A DNA stretch of 36,725 nucleotides, from the NCBI GenBank assembly GCA_016874135.1, contig VGVE01000025.1, forward strand, positions 1-36,725. The letters run 5' to 3'. Position 1 is the stretch's first letter, and each line of letters begins with the position of its first letter. The stretch is from Gammaproteobacteria bacterium (GTDB lineage Bacteria; Pseudomonadota; Gammaproteobacteria; Pseudomonadales; Azotimanducaceae). Under the pieces are notes generated by a model. It was not told the origin of the DNA. It ran no database searches and was given only the letters and a program-made list of their open reading frames with translations. Made by a program: the position numbers and the translations under genes. Below are positions 8,526 to 16,625 of the stretch, piece by piece.

Positions 8526-9347
8526 TCATGCCGCCAATCGCTGGTTTTCAAAATACACGCCATCCGGCGTGGGGTCACCCAGGGCCATGTGCGGACGACG
8601 GGTGTTGTAGAACGCCACGTACCGCTCCAGATGATGCCGGGCATCCGCCATACCGGTATAGGCCCGCAGATACACTTCCTCGTACTTCAGTGAGCGCCAT
8701 AACCGGTCGATGAAGACGTTGTCCCGCCAGGCACCTCGACCATCCATGCTCTGCAGGGTGCCCGTGGCGCCTACAGCCGCTACGAACTCCACACTCGTAA
8801 ACTGGCTCCCTTGGTCCGTGTTGAGGATCTCCGGCGCCCCATAGCGGCTTACGGCGTCCTCAAACGCGTCAACGCAGAAGTCGGCGGTCATCGTGTTCGA
8901 CAGCCGGAAGCTCAAGACCCGGCGGCTGTGCCAGTCCATGACGGCTGCGAAGTACACAAACCCGGACTTCATCGGAATGTAGGTGATATCCATCGCCCAC
9001 ACCGGGTTGGGACGATCGATCGTGAGCTCCCGCAACCGGTACGGAAACACCGCATGTTGCGGGTTTCTCTGCGTCGTTCTCGGGCGCCGATACAGCGCCT
9101 CGATTCCGGCCAGGCGCATCAGCGTGGTCACCCGGCGCCGACCGACCTGGATCCCCTGGTCACTCAGGAATCCCTGAAGCTTGCGACTGCCGGCAAAGGG
9201 AAACTCAAGATGCAGGGCATCGAGGCAGCGCAGGATCGCCTCATCCTCTGCTGACAGGGGAACGGCCTTGTAGTACACCGTGGAGCGGGCGATGCCCAGC
9301 GCTTCAGCCTGCCGGGTCACCGGCAGTTCGTGCTTCGGGTCGATCAT
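8526..9347 (-). CDS. IS3-family transposase OrfB (DDE integrase domain)
   Basis: 273 residues. The N-terminal HTH_21 segment (GIARSTVYYK, then FAGSRKLQGFL) is followed by an rve integrase core: VWAMDITYIP (Asp120), NTDQGSQF (Asp178) and FIDRLWRSLKYEEVYL. It cuts and joins IS ends as an OrfAB fusion. In most relatives the third catalytic residue is the Glu of FIERLW, 35 residues after the second Asp; here that place is Asp214, which may weaken activity or may be a tolerated variant. The start ATG 9347 overlaps the orfA TGA (ATGA), giving translational coupling; the usual slippery A-run for frameshifting is not obvious. The C-terminus TPDGVYFENQRLAA is normal for the group. Confidence 0.92.
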   Translation of the reverse strand: MIDPKHELPVTRQAEALGIARSTVYYKAVPLSAEDEAILRCLDALHLEFPFAGSRKLQGFLSDQGIQVGRRRVTTLMRLAGIEALYRRPRTTQRNPQHAVFPYRLRELTIDRPNPVWAMDITYIPMKSGFVYFAAVMDWHSRRVLSFRLSNTMTADFCVDAFEDAVSRYGAPEILNTDQGSQFTSVEFVAAVGATGTLQSMDGRGAWRDNVFIDRLWRSLKYEEVYLRAYTGMADARHHLERYVAFYNTRRPHMALGDPTPDGVYFENQRLAA

Positions 9348-9652
9348 CGCCTTGCGCTCGGTCGGTCCAGCTTGCCGAGCGCTTGCCCTAAAAAATCAAT
9401 CTCCATGGTCAACTCGCCGACCTTGGCTTGCAGTTCCTGAACCGTGGGTCCGCTCTGCTGTGCGGCCTTTTCCGCCTTGGTCATGAAAATGTTCTCAGAC
9501 TGCTGCAGCAGTTGGTTCTTCCACTCCATAATCTGGTTCGCGTGAACGTCGAACTGCTGCGACAGTTCGGCGATGGTCTTCTCGCCCTTCAGCGCCGCCA
9601 GAGTGACTTTCGCCTTGAATTTCGCACTGTGGTTCCGTCTCGGTCTTCTCAT
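9344..9652 (-). CDS. IS3-family transposase OrfA (helix-turn-helix)
   Basis: 102 residues from ATG 9652, which has GGAGGAG just upstream; an in-frame GTG at 9697 is possible but has no comparable site. It contains the HTH_Tnp_1 pattern KFKAKVTLAALKGEKTIAEL and QFDVHANQIMEWK, which binds the terminal repeats, then a heptad-rich tail (VQELQAKVGELTMEIDFL) like the leucine zipper used for OrfA/OrfAB multimers. It ends RPSARR at TGA 9344-9346, overlapping the orfB start. Confidence 0.9.
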   Translation of the reverse strand: MRRPRRNHSAKFKAKVTLAALKGEKTIAELSQQFDVHANQIMEWKNQLLQQSENIFMTKAEKAAQQSGPTVQELQAKVGELTMEIDFLGQALGKLDRPSARR

Positions 9653-9722
9653 CTCTGCTCCTCCGGACTTGCATCCATTGTTGAGCAGCAATTCCACTCA
9701 TGCGACTGTCCGATTTAGCGCA

Positions 9723-9732
9723 GCCACCTCTA
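9723..9732. repeat. Right terminal inverted repeat of the IS3 element
   Basis: GCCACCTCTA, the reverse complement of the left end. The adjoining TGT at 9733-9735 is the second copy of the target duplication. Confidence 0.85.
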
Positions 9733-10009
9733 TGTGTCCGAGGATGTTGTTGCCGTCCTACACGGTATCCGCCTGCCCCAGACTGTCGGGCTGATCCACA
9801 TAACGACTGCGGCCGCCTTTCTGCAGTGCGTTGATCAGGGAATCGAGTCCACCGGCTGCTGCTGTGTTGCGTGCGAGGCCCTGGCCGAGTGCCGGTGCAA
9901 CCTGCCCGATCACATCGCGGATCTGTTCCGGATTAAGCCCGAACTGTCGCGCGAGCTGTGTGACAGCCGGATTGTTCTGGCTGCCCGCCAGCAGATCTAT
10001 GAGGTTCAT
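9733..10009 (-). pseudogene. DUF937-family protein, 5' part, cut by TAG and then by the IS element
   Basis: From ATG 10009 (GGGGGA just upstream): MNLIDLLAGSQNNPAVTQLARQ and FGLNPEQIRDVIGQVAPALGQGL, the repeated helical start of DUF937 proteins, then a Gly-rich linker and SRYVDQPDSLG. The frame meets TAG at 9758-9760, then continues as DGNNILGH, the conserved DUF937 motif, until the IS end. Homologues often have Gln at the site, so CAG to TAG is likely. Sequence left of the IS (before 8397) does not continue the family in any frame, so the C-terminal half is lost, perhaps through a deletion. Function of the family is unknown. Confidence 0.72.
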
Positions 10010-10138
10010 CGTGTATCCCCCGTTCTTGATGTAGTGCGATCAAGCGTGTTCCTGTGAAATCGCCTGCGCAACTGGTGTTTGTAAAAAAAATAGTATCCTC
10101 CTGCTCCAGACTGCTTCGTGAATCGAAGGTGGGCCCTT

Positions 10139-10942
10139 GTGACAGACCTGCACCCTGAACTCGGCAGACATCCCCGCAACAGGTACTTTGAGTGGCGCCT
10201 ACCCTCCGTTGTCCAGAGGCGCATCTCTGAGGCGCAGGCTGTGCAGTATCGCGAGCAGGGATACTTCCTGTTCGAAAACGCTTTTTCCGCTACAGAGCTG
10301 AGTACGGTGATCGCGGCCATTGCGCCACTCGAAGAGCAGACCGAGTCTTTTCTTCAAAGCCGGAAGAACGGAACTTACGGAATCGCCCGGGCGAATCGGA
10401 TTACGTTCTCTCCGCACCTCGTTGCCCGCTCGCAGGTTCTGCGGGAGTTCTCCATGCACCCGGTTCTGATAGATCTTGTCCATGACCTCATTGGTCCGCC
10501 CGCGCGCCTCTACTGGGACCAGGCGGTCTACAAAAAGCCCGGGAATCCGGAAGAGTTTCCATGGCATCAGGACAATGGCTACACCTATGTTGAACCGCAG
10601 CAATACCTGACCTGCTGGATCGCGCTCACGGACGCGACAGAGCAGAATGGCTGTCCATGGGTGGTGCCCGGGCTGCATCGCCTCGGGACACTCGAACATG
10701 TGATGACACCACTTGGCTGGCAGTGTCTCGACGAGCCTCGCGCAGCGGTCATGGTGGAAGCGAAGGCCGGTTCGATCGTGGTGTTTTCCAGTCTGACGCC
10801 GCATCGTACTGGGCCGAACCTGACGGATTCAATTCGTAAGGCCTACATCCTGCAGTACGCACCGGATGGTGCGACAGCTTTTCCTGCAGGTGGGGAGCCG
10901 GCAGTCTGCGCTGTCGAAGATCGTCAGTATCGGGTGTGTTAA
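10139..10942 (+). CDS. Phytanoyl-CoA dioxygenase (PhyH) family Fe(II)/2-oxoglutarate oxygenase
   Basis: 267 residues. The fold starts at RISEAQAVQYREQGYFLFENAFS. The iron-binding facial triad is visible: His and Asp in WHQDNGY and a distal His in SLTPHRTGPN; the Arg after it (DSIRKAY) is positioned for 2-oxoglutarate. Family members hydroxylate lipids, amino acids or small metabolites using O2 and 2-oxoglutarate; the substrate cannot be told. GTG 10139 is chosen because GAAGG lies nine bases before it; GTG 10118 is open but has no such site. It is divergent from the DUF937 remnant and convergent with the CinA-NMNAT gene, ending 26 bases from it. Confidence 0.83.
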   Translation: MTDLHPELGRHPRNRYFEWRLPSVVQRRISEAQAVQYREQGYFLFENAFSATELSTVIAAIAPLEEQTESFLQSRKNGTYGIARANRITFSPHLVARSQVLREFSMHPVLIDLVHDLIGPPARLYWDQAVYKKPGNPEEFPWHQDNGYTYVEPQQYLTCWIALTDATEQNGCPWVVPGLHRLGTLEHVMTPLGWQCLDEPRAAVMVEAKAGSIVVFSSLTPHRTGPNLTDSIRKAYILQYAPDGATAFPAGGEPAVCAVEDRQYRVC

Positions 10943-10968
10943 AACACAAAGACCCCTCTCTTGTGCCG

Positions 10969-12027
10969 TTAGAAGCTGCTACGGATCTGGCTCGAGGAGA
11001 CGTCGGTTCGGAACTCGCTTTCCGAAACACCCTCACAAAGTTGTGAAAGGGCAGAGGGGATTACCAGCGATTCGAGGGTACAGAAGCGGTCCCCCATGAG
11101 GCGCCCAAAAACCAGGAACCGGATGTTCTGATCACCCAGGAAACTGAGCGCGTCCTGGCGTGCTGCCGGGTCACTGTAGTACTTCCCTTCGGCAATCCGC
11201 ACGACTGTATCCGCGCCAACGACAAAAGTTGCTCCTGGAAACAAGGCGGCTTTTTCGGCGAATGTGGGTGCATGTGTCAGCCAGAACGGCCGATCAAGTG
11301 CCTCCTGTCCTTTGCTGAGTCGATCCGCGATTTCCTGATAGTCGAGCGGAGCCTTGTCGACGTTGCCGATCGAGAGTTCAAGCGCTGCTTTGAATCCTGT
11401 GCGCTCTTCTGCAATCCGGACCATCTGTCGGTGACCTTCGTGCAGCGGATTGAATGAGCCGGGAACCAGGAGGCGTCCATCGTGAACACCGCTTGACCAG
11501 GCTTTCTGCGTGCCGGATATGAGTGCGTGCCATACAGGCTCACCACGTGTACTGCGGGTTTCCGCCGGAGGCGCATCACCCAGCAAAATGCCAATGAATT
11601 GCCAGAGTGCATCCGCCAGTGCGATCTCTTCCGCCGCCCGATCGGCGGAAAAATTTAGTGCTAATGCGTGAGTTGCGAACTCCGTTTGGATGGCAATGTG
11701 TGCCCTGTGAGCACCTTTTTTCTCGCGATCCGTGGCAAGGCTTGCGGTGCAACCAAGTCCGAAGACGGCGTCGCTGCTCAGCCGTCCTGCCTGCAGGTAA
11801 GCAGACATGGCGAGTGCACGCGCGGTTGCATCCGAGCAGGCGCTAGCCTGAAGTTTGCCAAGCAGTTGCTGCAGGGCAGGTTCCGCGTAAGGCACACGCA
11901 CATCGAGCACGGTTCTGGAAGCGCCCGGGGTCGACAACATCTCGGCGATAAAAAGGCTGCCGCCGCCCGTGATATGGAAGACACCTTTTTTTGCTGCCTC
12001 ATGCAGGCGCTTCGCTCGCTCGGTCAT
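10969..12027 (-). CDS. Fusion of CinA-like (PncC-type) domain with nucleotidylyltransferase (NMNAT-like) domain
   Basis: 352 residues. Residues about 5-150 follow the CinA C-terminal/PncC fold: ITGGGSLFIAEMLSTPGAS, then VFGLGCTASLATDREKKGAH and AHIAIQT. Residues 185-352 form a Rossmann nucleotidylyltransferase: PGSFNPLHEGH with HxGH at 196-199, FVVGADTVVRI, and a C-terminal SSSQIR resembling ISSTxxR. PncC deamidates NMN, and NadD-type enzymes adenylylate NaMN, so the fusion could join two NAD-salvage steps. However, the PncC active-site Ser (ESxTGG) appears replaced (FHITGG), so the first domain may only bind nucleotide. ATG 12027 lies three bases after the stop of the hydrolase, so the two are cotranscribed. 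Substrate is inferred. Confidence 0.75.
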   Translation of the reverse strand: MTERAKRLHEAAKKGVFHITGGGSLFIAEMLSTPGASRTVLDVRVPYAEPALQQLLGKLQASACSDATARALAMSAYLQAGRLSSDAVFGLGCTASLATDREKKGAHRAHIAIQTEFATHALALNFSADRAAEEIALADALWQFIGILLGDAPPAETRSTRGEPVWHALISGTQKAWSSGVHDGRLLVPGSFNPLHEGHRQMVRIAEERTGFKAALELSIGNVDKAPLDYQEIADRLSKGQEALDRPFWLTHAPTFAEKAALFPGATFVVGADTVVRIAEGKYYSDPAARQDALSFLGDQNIRFLVFGRLMGDRFCTLESLVIPSALSQLCEGVSESEFRTDVSSSQIRSSF

Positions 12028-12030
12028 GTG

Positions 12031-12909
12031 TCAGTCGCTCTTCAGAAACTGGTCGGTGAGGGTACAGAAACGATCCAGCTGGTCATGGTGCACCCAGTGC
12101 CCGGCTTTTTCGATGTTTTCCATTTGCACCTTGGTGGCTATAAAGTACTTCGCACGACCGTCAACGGTTGGATCCGAAGCCCATGACTCCGTGCCACGGA
12201 AGAGAAGTGTTGGGCAGGTGATGCGCGCGTAGATTTTGTATTGCTCTTCAAACGGCAGCTGGTTCGGCGAGAACGAGCGGACGTAGTTGTCGAACTTCCA
12301 GGAGAACGTGCCGTCTTCGTTCTGGTTGCTGCCGTGAATCGTCAGGTGCCGAGCCTGCGCTTCGGAGAGATGCGGATTTTCTGACTGCATCCGCTCGTAG
12401 GCTTCTTCGAGGCTCGCGTAACGGCGTGGTATGCGTCCGGAAATCGTGCGCAGTTCGTTGATCCACGCTTTCAGACGGTTGTCGATGGGTTGATTGATCC
12501 GTTCCTGGATGAGCTGTGGCGGCGGGCCCATGCCTTCGATGGCCACGAGTTTGCGCACGGTTTCCGGGTAGAGCCCCGTGTACATGAGTGCAATGGAACC
12601 ACCCAGGGAATGCCCGATGATGGTCACCGGGTGCATGTTTTTCTGGTGGATGAGCTGGGCGATGTCGTAGACATAGTCCGTCATGCTGTAGCTGCCGCCC
12701 AACATCCATTGGGAGTCGCCATGGCCACGCAGGTCGGGCGCGATGATGTGATAGTCCTGCCGAAAACGTTCAGCCACCCAGTCCCAGTTGCGGCAATGGT
12801 CGCGGCCACCATGGATCAACAACATCGGTGGCGAGCCTTCATTGCCCCAGTCGACGTAATGCAGGCGCATGCGCTGCGAAAAATAGACGTGTGAGGTGGG
12901 TCCCAGCAT
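12031..12909 (-). CDS. Alpha/beta-fold hydrolase
   Basis: 292 residues from ATG 12909. The oxyanion segment LLIHGGRDHCRNWDW (from residue 31), the nucleophile elbow GHSLGG (Ser101) and a C-terminal His in AGHWVHHD (His271) make the triad, with an Asp probably near GTESWASDP. A cap domain (about 125-225) separates the halves, as in epoxide hydrolases, esterases and meta-cleavage hydrolases; the exact reaction is not predictable. An open upstream extension to 13014 would overlap the amidohydrolase and lacks family similarity. No strong ribosome site precedes the ATG. It lies 61 bases after the amidohydrolase and directly before the CinA-NMNAT gene on the same strand. Confidence 0.85.
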   Translation of the reverse strand: MLGPTSHVYFSQRMRLHYVDWGNEGSPPMLLIHGGRDHCRNWDWVAERFRQDYHIIAPDLRGHGDSQWMLGGSYSMTDYVYDIAQLIHQKNMHPVTIIGHSLGGSIALMYTGLYPETVRKLVAIEGMGPPPQLIQERINQPIDNRLKAWINELRTISGRIPRRYASLEEAYERMQSENPHLSEAQARHLTIHGSNQNEDGTFSWKFDNYVRSFSPNQLPFEEQYKIYARITCPTLLFRGTESWASDPTVDGRAKYFIATKVQMENIEKAGHWVHHDQLDRFCTLTDQFLKSD

Positions 12910-12970
12910 TGTGGTTCTGCCAAAAAAGGTGATGTGACCAGTATAGAAGCGCGGCTGGACAGAAGCGCAG

Positions 12971-14701
12971 CTACCGTGCAGCGAACACGCGAATCCCGCG
13001 TGACCAGGTACCAACCACTTTCAGCCGCAGAAGGTCTTCGGGCTTCATATTGAGGGGATTTTCCGACAGCAGTACCAGGTCTGCCCGCTTGCCCCTTTCG
13101 AGAGTGCCTTTCGATTCCTCTTCGAAGTATTGCCACGCTGCGCTGCGGGTGATTGCGGCGAGCGCATCACGAATGCCGATGCGTTTATCTTCGCCGAGTA
13201 CCTTGCCAGAGCGGGTCTGGCGGTTTGTCGTTGCCCACAGCAGTCGGATCATGTCTGGCGGTACGACCGGTGTTTCGTTGTGCACTGTGAACGGTATCTG
13301 TCGGTCGTTGGTGGAGCGCAACGGGCTGATGCGGAAGGCCCGTTCACCAAGCACTGAATCACGGTGCCAGTCACCCCAGAAAAAACTGTGCGCGGAAAAG
13401 TAAGATGGCACGACGCCGAGTGTTCGCATGCGGTCGAGTTGATCCTCCCGAACGGTCTGTGCGTGGATCATCACAGTACGGTGGTCAGGCATGTTCTTGC
13501 GGCCGGCGAAACTTTTTTCCACCGCGTCGAGCATTGAATCTATCGCCGCATCGCCATTGGCGTGAGCCATTAACTGGACGTTTCGGCCGACCACCTCGTG
13601 CACCCGGCTGTCAGTCACTTCCTGGGCCATGGTGGGGTAGCCGCGATAGTCGGGCGCTGTACCGGGTGGTGGAACGTGGTACGGCTTTGACAGCCGCGCG
13701 GTTTTTCCCTGGGGCGAACCGTCGAGGAACAGCTTTACCCCTCCCACGCGAAAACCATTAGTGTACTTCCATGAGTGAGAAGGAAGCGGTGTCCCAGGTG
13801 TTGCAAACTGGGTTGTTACGTAAGCGACGGTGTCGAGTGTTAGTGCGCCTTGTGCGGCCATGGATTGAAGCAACCCAAGCCCCGCGGGATCAGTTGCGCC
13901 GTCTTGCACCGTGGTAATGCCGTAGCTTGCTTAGCGGGCCAACGTACGTTCGATGAGGTCCGCACTCCACTTCAGTTGAGCCGCGCCCCACAGCGGCATC
14001 GTCGCTGTTTCTTCGAGCACACCGTTCGGTTCGCGCGAGCCGGGCTTACGGCGGATATGACCACCCTCCGGATCGGCAGACGCTGCGGTGTACCCCACGC
14101 GGCTGAGAGCGAGGTTGTTCGCAGCGAAAAGATGACCAGAGACATGCAGCAGGACAACGGGATGTTCGCTGCTCGCGGCATCGAGATCCTCTTTTTCCGG
14201 ATGCCGGTTTTCTCGCAGCAGGGAATCGTCGTAACTGAAGCCGATGACCCATTCACCCTTCGGGATCTGCTTTTCTTTTATGTGCCGACGCAGGGTCTGT
14301 TGCAGGCTCTTGAAGTTCGTAACTTCGCCGACAGGTGGTGAGGAGACGTTGGCGAAATCCAGGGTAGAAGCTGAAAACAGCAGATGCCCGTGCGCGTCGA
14401 TGAAACCGGGCAGCAGTGCGTTGTTTTTGAGGTCGATGACTTCCGTTTCTGTCCCGATCCAGGCCTTTGCCTCCAATGAGGGTCCCATCCAGACGATACG
14501 GTCATCGTTGATGGCGAGTGCCGTGGGTTCCTCCTGTTCACCCGCGCGATCACCCGCTGCCTTGCCGGTTTCTCGCAGCGTGACAATGTTGTCGCCGATG
14601 AAGACCGTATCGGCGGGTGCCGCCCAGGCACCCGCTGCAAACAGCAGTGCGGACAAACCGAACGCGACAGTCCGGCTACGTGCGGGAACGATGGGCTGCA
14701 T
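12971..14701 (-). pseudogene. Exported amidohydrolase (YtcJ-like, Amidohydro_3), interrupted by in-frame TAA
   Basis: A signal-peptide-like start (about residues 10-28, ending AWA) leads into an amidohydrolase: ALLPGFIDAHGHLLF with metal-binding His104 and His106, GHLFAANNLAL, then TAA at 13931-13933 (codon 257), then ASYGITTVQDGATDP in the same frame, the expected continuation. Later metal ligands and Lys are present (VGGVKLFLDGS, MAHANGDAA, MIHAQT, VHNETPV) and the end, DLVLLSENPLN, is complete. The full product would be about 576 residues. One C to T change (CAA to TAA) explains the break. ATG 14701 is preferred over TTG 14710; it overlaps the end of the symporter by 26 bases. If functional it would hydrolyse a cyclic amide or N-acyl substrate in the periplasm; possibly an amino acid derivative carried by the neighbouring symporter. 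Confidence 0.82.
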
Positions 14702-16130
14702 ATCGGTCAATCTCCGCTTTGATCACCGGCGCCAGCAGGTAAAGGCCGATGAGATTGGGGATGGCGATAATGAACACGAGGGCATCGGACAGATCCACCA
14801 CGGCTGTGAGTTCGATGCTGGCACCGATGATCACGAAGCCGAGGAAGATCAGCTGAAAGCCAATGCGCGCGAGGCGAGAGTCGCCAAGCAGGTAGGTGAA
14901 TGCGATAACGCCGTAGTATTCCCAACCGATGATGGTGGAAAACGCAAACAGGAGCGCACACACAGCGAGCGGGATGCCGGACCAGGAGAGCGTCGATTCA
15001 AACGCCCGGGTCGACAGTTCGATGCCGCTGAGCGTACCCGGCGCAACCGCGTCATGGCCGGTGATGATCAGCACCAGTGCGGTGAGGGTGCAGATCACTA
15101 CGGTGTCGATGAACGGTCCGAGCAGACCGATGTGCCCTTCGCTCGCCGGAAACGGCGTGCGCGCGGTGGAATGAGCAATCGCCGCTGACCCCAGACCCGC
15201 CTCGTTGGAGAATACCGCCCGGCGAAAGCCGATGATCATCACACCGAGTACGCCGCCTGCCACGCCTTCCGGAGAAAATGCGCCGTGCCAGATGCGGGCA
15301 ACCGCTTTAGGTAGCCGTTCGATGTCCAGCAGGATCACCAGCAGCGCGAGAACGATGTAAAGCAGCGCCATGAACGGCACCATTCGTACGGTGGTTGCGG
15401 CGATGGAACGGATACCGCCGAGCGTGATCACGCCAACCGCGATGGCCATGATCAACCCCACAAGCCAGCCCATGCCGGCGATCGGACTGGCGTCGCCACC
15501 CGTGATGTCGATAAGAATCGCAGCAGACTGGTTCGACTGGAACATGTTGCCGATGCCGAGGCAGCCAAGAACCATCGTCGCCGCGTAGAAGCCGCCCAGC
15601 GCTCGCCCGAGACGCGGCCGATTGAGTTCCCCGAAGCCGTGCCTGAGGTAGTACATCGGTCCGCCAGACACTTTTCCCTGCGCGTCGATGCGCCGGTAAC
15701 GCACACCCAGTGTGCACTCCGCCATCTTGGTGCTCATGCCGAGAAGTCCGGCAACGATGAGCCAGAAGGTGGCACCTGCGCCGCCCATGGAGATTGCAAC
15801 CGCCACACCGGCGATGTTGCCGATCCCCACCGTGCCACTGATGGCGGTTGTCAGCGCTCTGAACTGAGAGATTTCGCCAGGATCGTCCGATTGCGCATAT
15901 TTGCCGGTCAGGACTGCCCAAGCGTGCATGAAACCACGCACGTTGATGAAGCGGAGGTAAACAGTGAAGAAGAGACCCCCGATAATCAGCCAGAGAACGA
16001 TGAGCGGCAGGTCAGCGCCGGCGACAGGTACAGCGAAAAAAAAAGTGGACTCCACCGTATCGGTCAGCGGCTGCACCGCCGAGTTGATGATCTGGTAGAT
16101 CGTTTGCGCGGAAGGATCTGCGCCGCTCAT
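14676..16130 (-). CDS. Sodium:alanine/glycine symporter (AGCS family)
   Basis: 484 residues with about 10-11 membrane helices. AGCS signatures are clear: TAISGTVGIGNIAGVAVAIS, then GATFWLIVAGLLGMSTKMAE, KVSGGPMYYLRHGF and AVFSNEAGLGSAAIAHS. AGCS proteins import alanine, glycine or similar small amino acids with Na+. The reading frame is open to 16217, but ATG 16130 is the better start: it sits a normal distance from TM1 and leaves room for a divergent promoter with the SirB2 gene. No strong ribosome site is seen. It ends at TAG inside the start of the amidohydrolase, implying coupled translation of transporter and hydrolase. Confidence 0.9.
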   Translation of the reverse strand: MSGADPSAQTIYQIINSAVQPLTDTVESTFFFAVPVAGADLPLIVLWLIIGGLFFTVYLRFINVRGFMHAWAVLTGKYAQSDDPGEISQFRALTTAISGTVGIGNIAGVAVAISMGGAGATFWLIVAGLLGMSTKMAECTLGVRYRRIDAQGKVSGGPMYYLRHGFGELNRPRLGRALGGFYAATMVLGCLGIGNMFQSNQSAAILIDITGGDASPIAGMGWLVGLIMAIAVGVITLGGIRSIAATTVRMVPFMALLYIVLALLVILLDIERLPKAVARIWHGAFSPEGVAGGVLGVMIIGFRRAVFSNEAGLGSAAIAHSTARTPFPASEGHIGLLGPFIDTVVICTLTALVLIITGHDAVAPGTLSGIELSTRAFESTLSWSGIPLAVCALLFAFSTIIGWEYYGVIAFTYLLGDSRLARIGFQLIFLGFVIIGASIELTAVVDLSDALVFIIAIPNLIGLYLLAPVIKAEIDRYAAHRSRT

Positions 16131-16243
16131 CTGGATATCTGTCCGGCTCGCGATCCGCCTGCGGTCCGTTGAGTGCCGGCTTGTAGCAGAATCCCGAACC
16201 TTCGAGATGCATGGCAATCTTGGGAAAAGACGCGGGAGTTGGA

Positions 16244-16609
16244 ATGTCGCTCGTCAGGAATCTTCATGTATTGCTTGCCTACGAGACCGTGATCGGCTTT
16301 GTCATCCGCATGGCGCTGGCGTTCTCTGGCTCCGCGTCGCTCGCCAACAAGGCCGTCAGGATTCTCCCCCACATCATCGACACCGTACTGCTCGGCTGCG
16401 GTTTTGCTCTAGTCTTTGCGCTCGACCATTCCTTCGGTGAAAGCTGGCTGACCGTCAAACTGCTCGCACTGCTGGCCTACATCGGCTTCGGAGTGCTGAC
16501 GCTGCGTGCATCCCGCACCCCGTTGCGGCTGCTCGGTGCGGCAGGCGCACTGCTCAGTGTCGGTTACATCTTCCTGGTGGCGTTGTCGCGCAATCCCTTG
16601 CCGTTCTAG
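16244..16609 (+). CDS. SirB2-family inner-membrane protein
   Basis: 121 residues with four predicted membrane helices and the SirB2 pattern: VRNLHVLLAYETVIGFVIRM, then ILPHIIDTVLLGCG and WLTVKLLALLAYIGFGVLTL. The family is widespread in Proteobacteria; its biochemical role is unclear despite the old annotation as an invasion regulator. ATG 16244 is chosen because GGGAG ends six bases upstream; the open frame begins at 16211 without one. It ends at TAG 16607-16609, 17 bases before the convergent acyl-CoA dehydrogenase stop. That TAG is the natural end for the family, one argument that TAG is a true stop here. Confidence 0.82.
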   Translation: MSLVRNLHVLLAYETVIGFVIRMALAFSGSASLANKAVRILPHIIDTVLLGCGFALVFALDHSFGESWLTVKLLALLAYIGFGVLTLRASRTPLRLLGAAGALLSVGYIFLVALSRNPLPF

Positions 16610-16625
16610 AGGTAGGATTGGACGA

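Larger units (their letters stand above)
8397..9732 (-). mobile_element. IS3-family insertion sequence with 3-bp target duplication
   Basis: 1336 bases bounded by inverted repeats. The outer ten bases TAGAGGTGGC are perfect, and 20 of the outer 27 match, including a shared GGACAG. A TGT direct repeat flanks the element (8394-8396 and 9733-9735), the 3-bp duplication typical of this family. It contains orfA and orfB on the minus strand. The insertion cuts a DUF937 gene whose 5' part lies at 9733-10009. Both ORFs are open and the ends are intact, so the insertion looks recent. Confidence 0.9.

Noticed and set aside
13931..14701. N-terminal part of the amidohydrolase as a separate complete gene
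   Set aside because: The metal sites are split between the two halves and the frame continues unshifted across TAA, so it is one interrupted gene.
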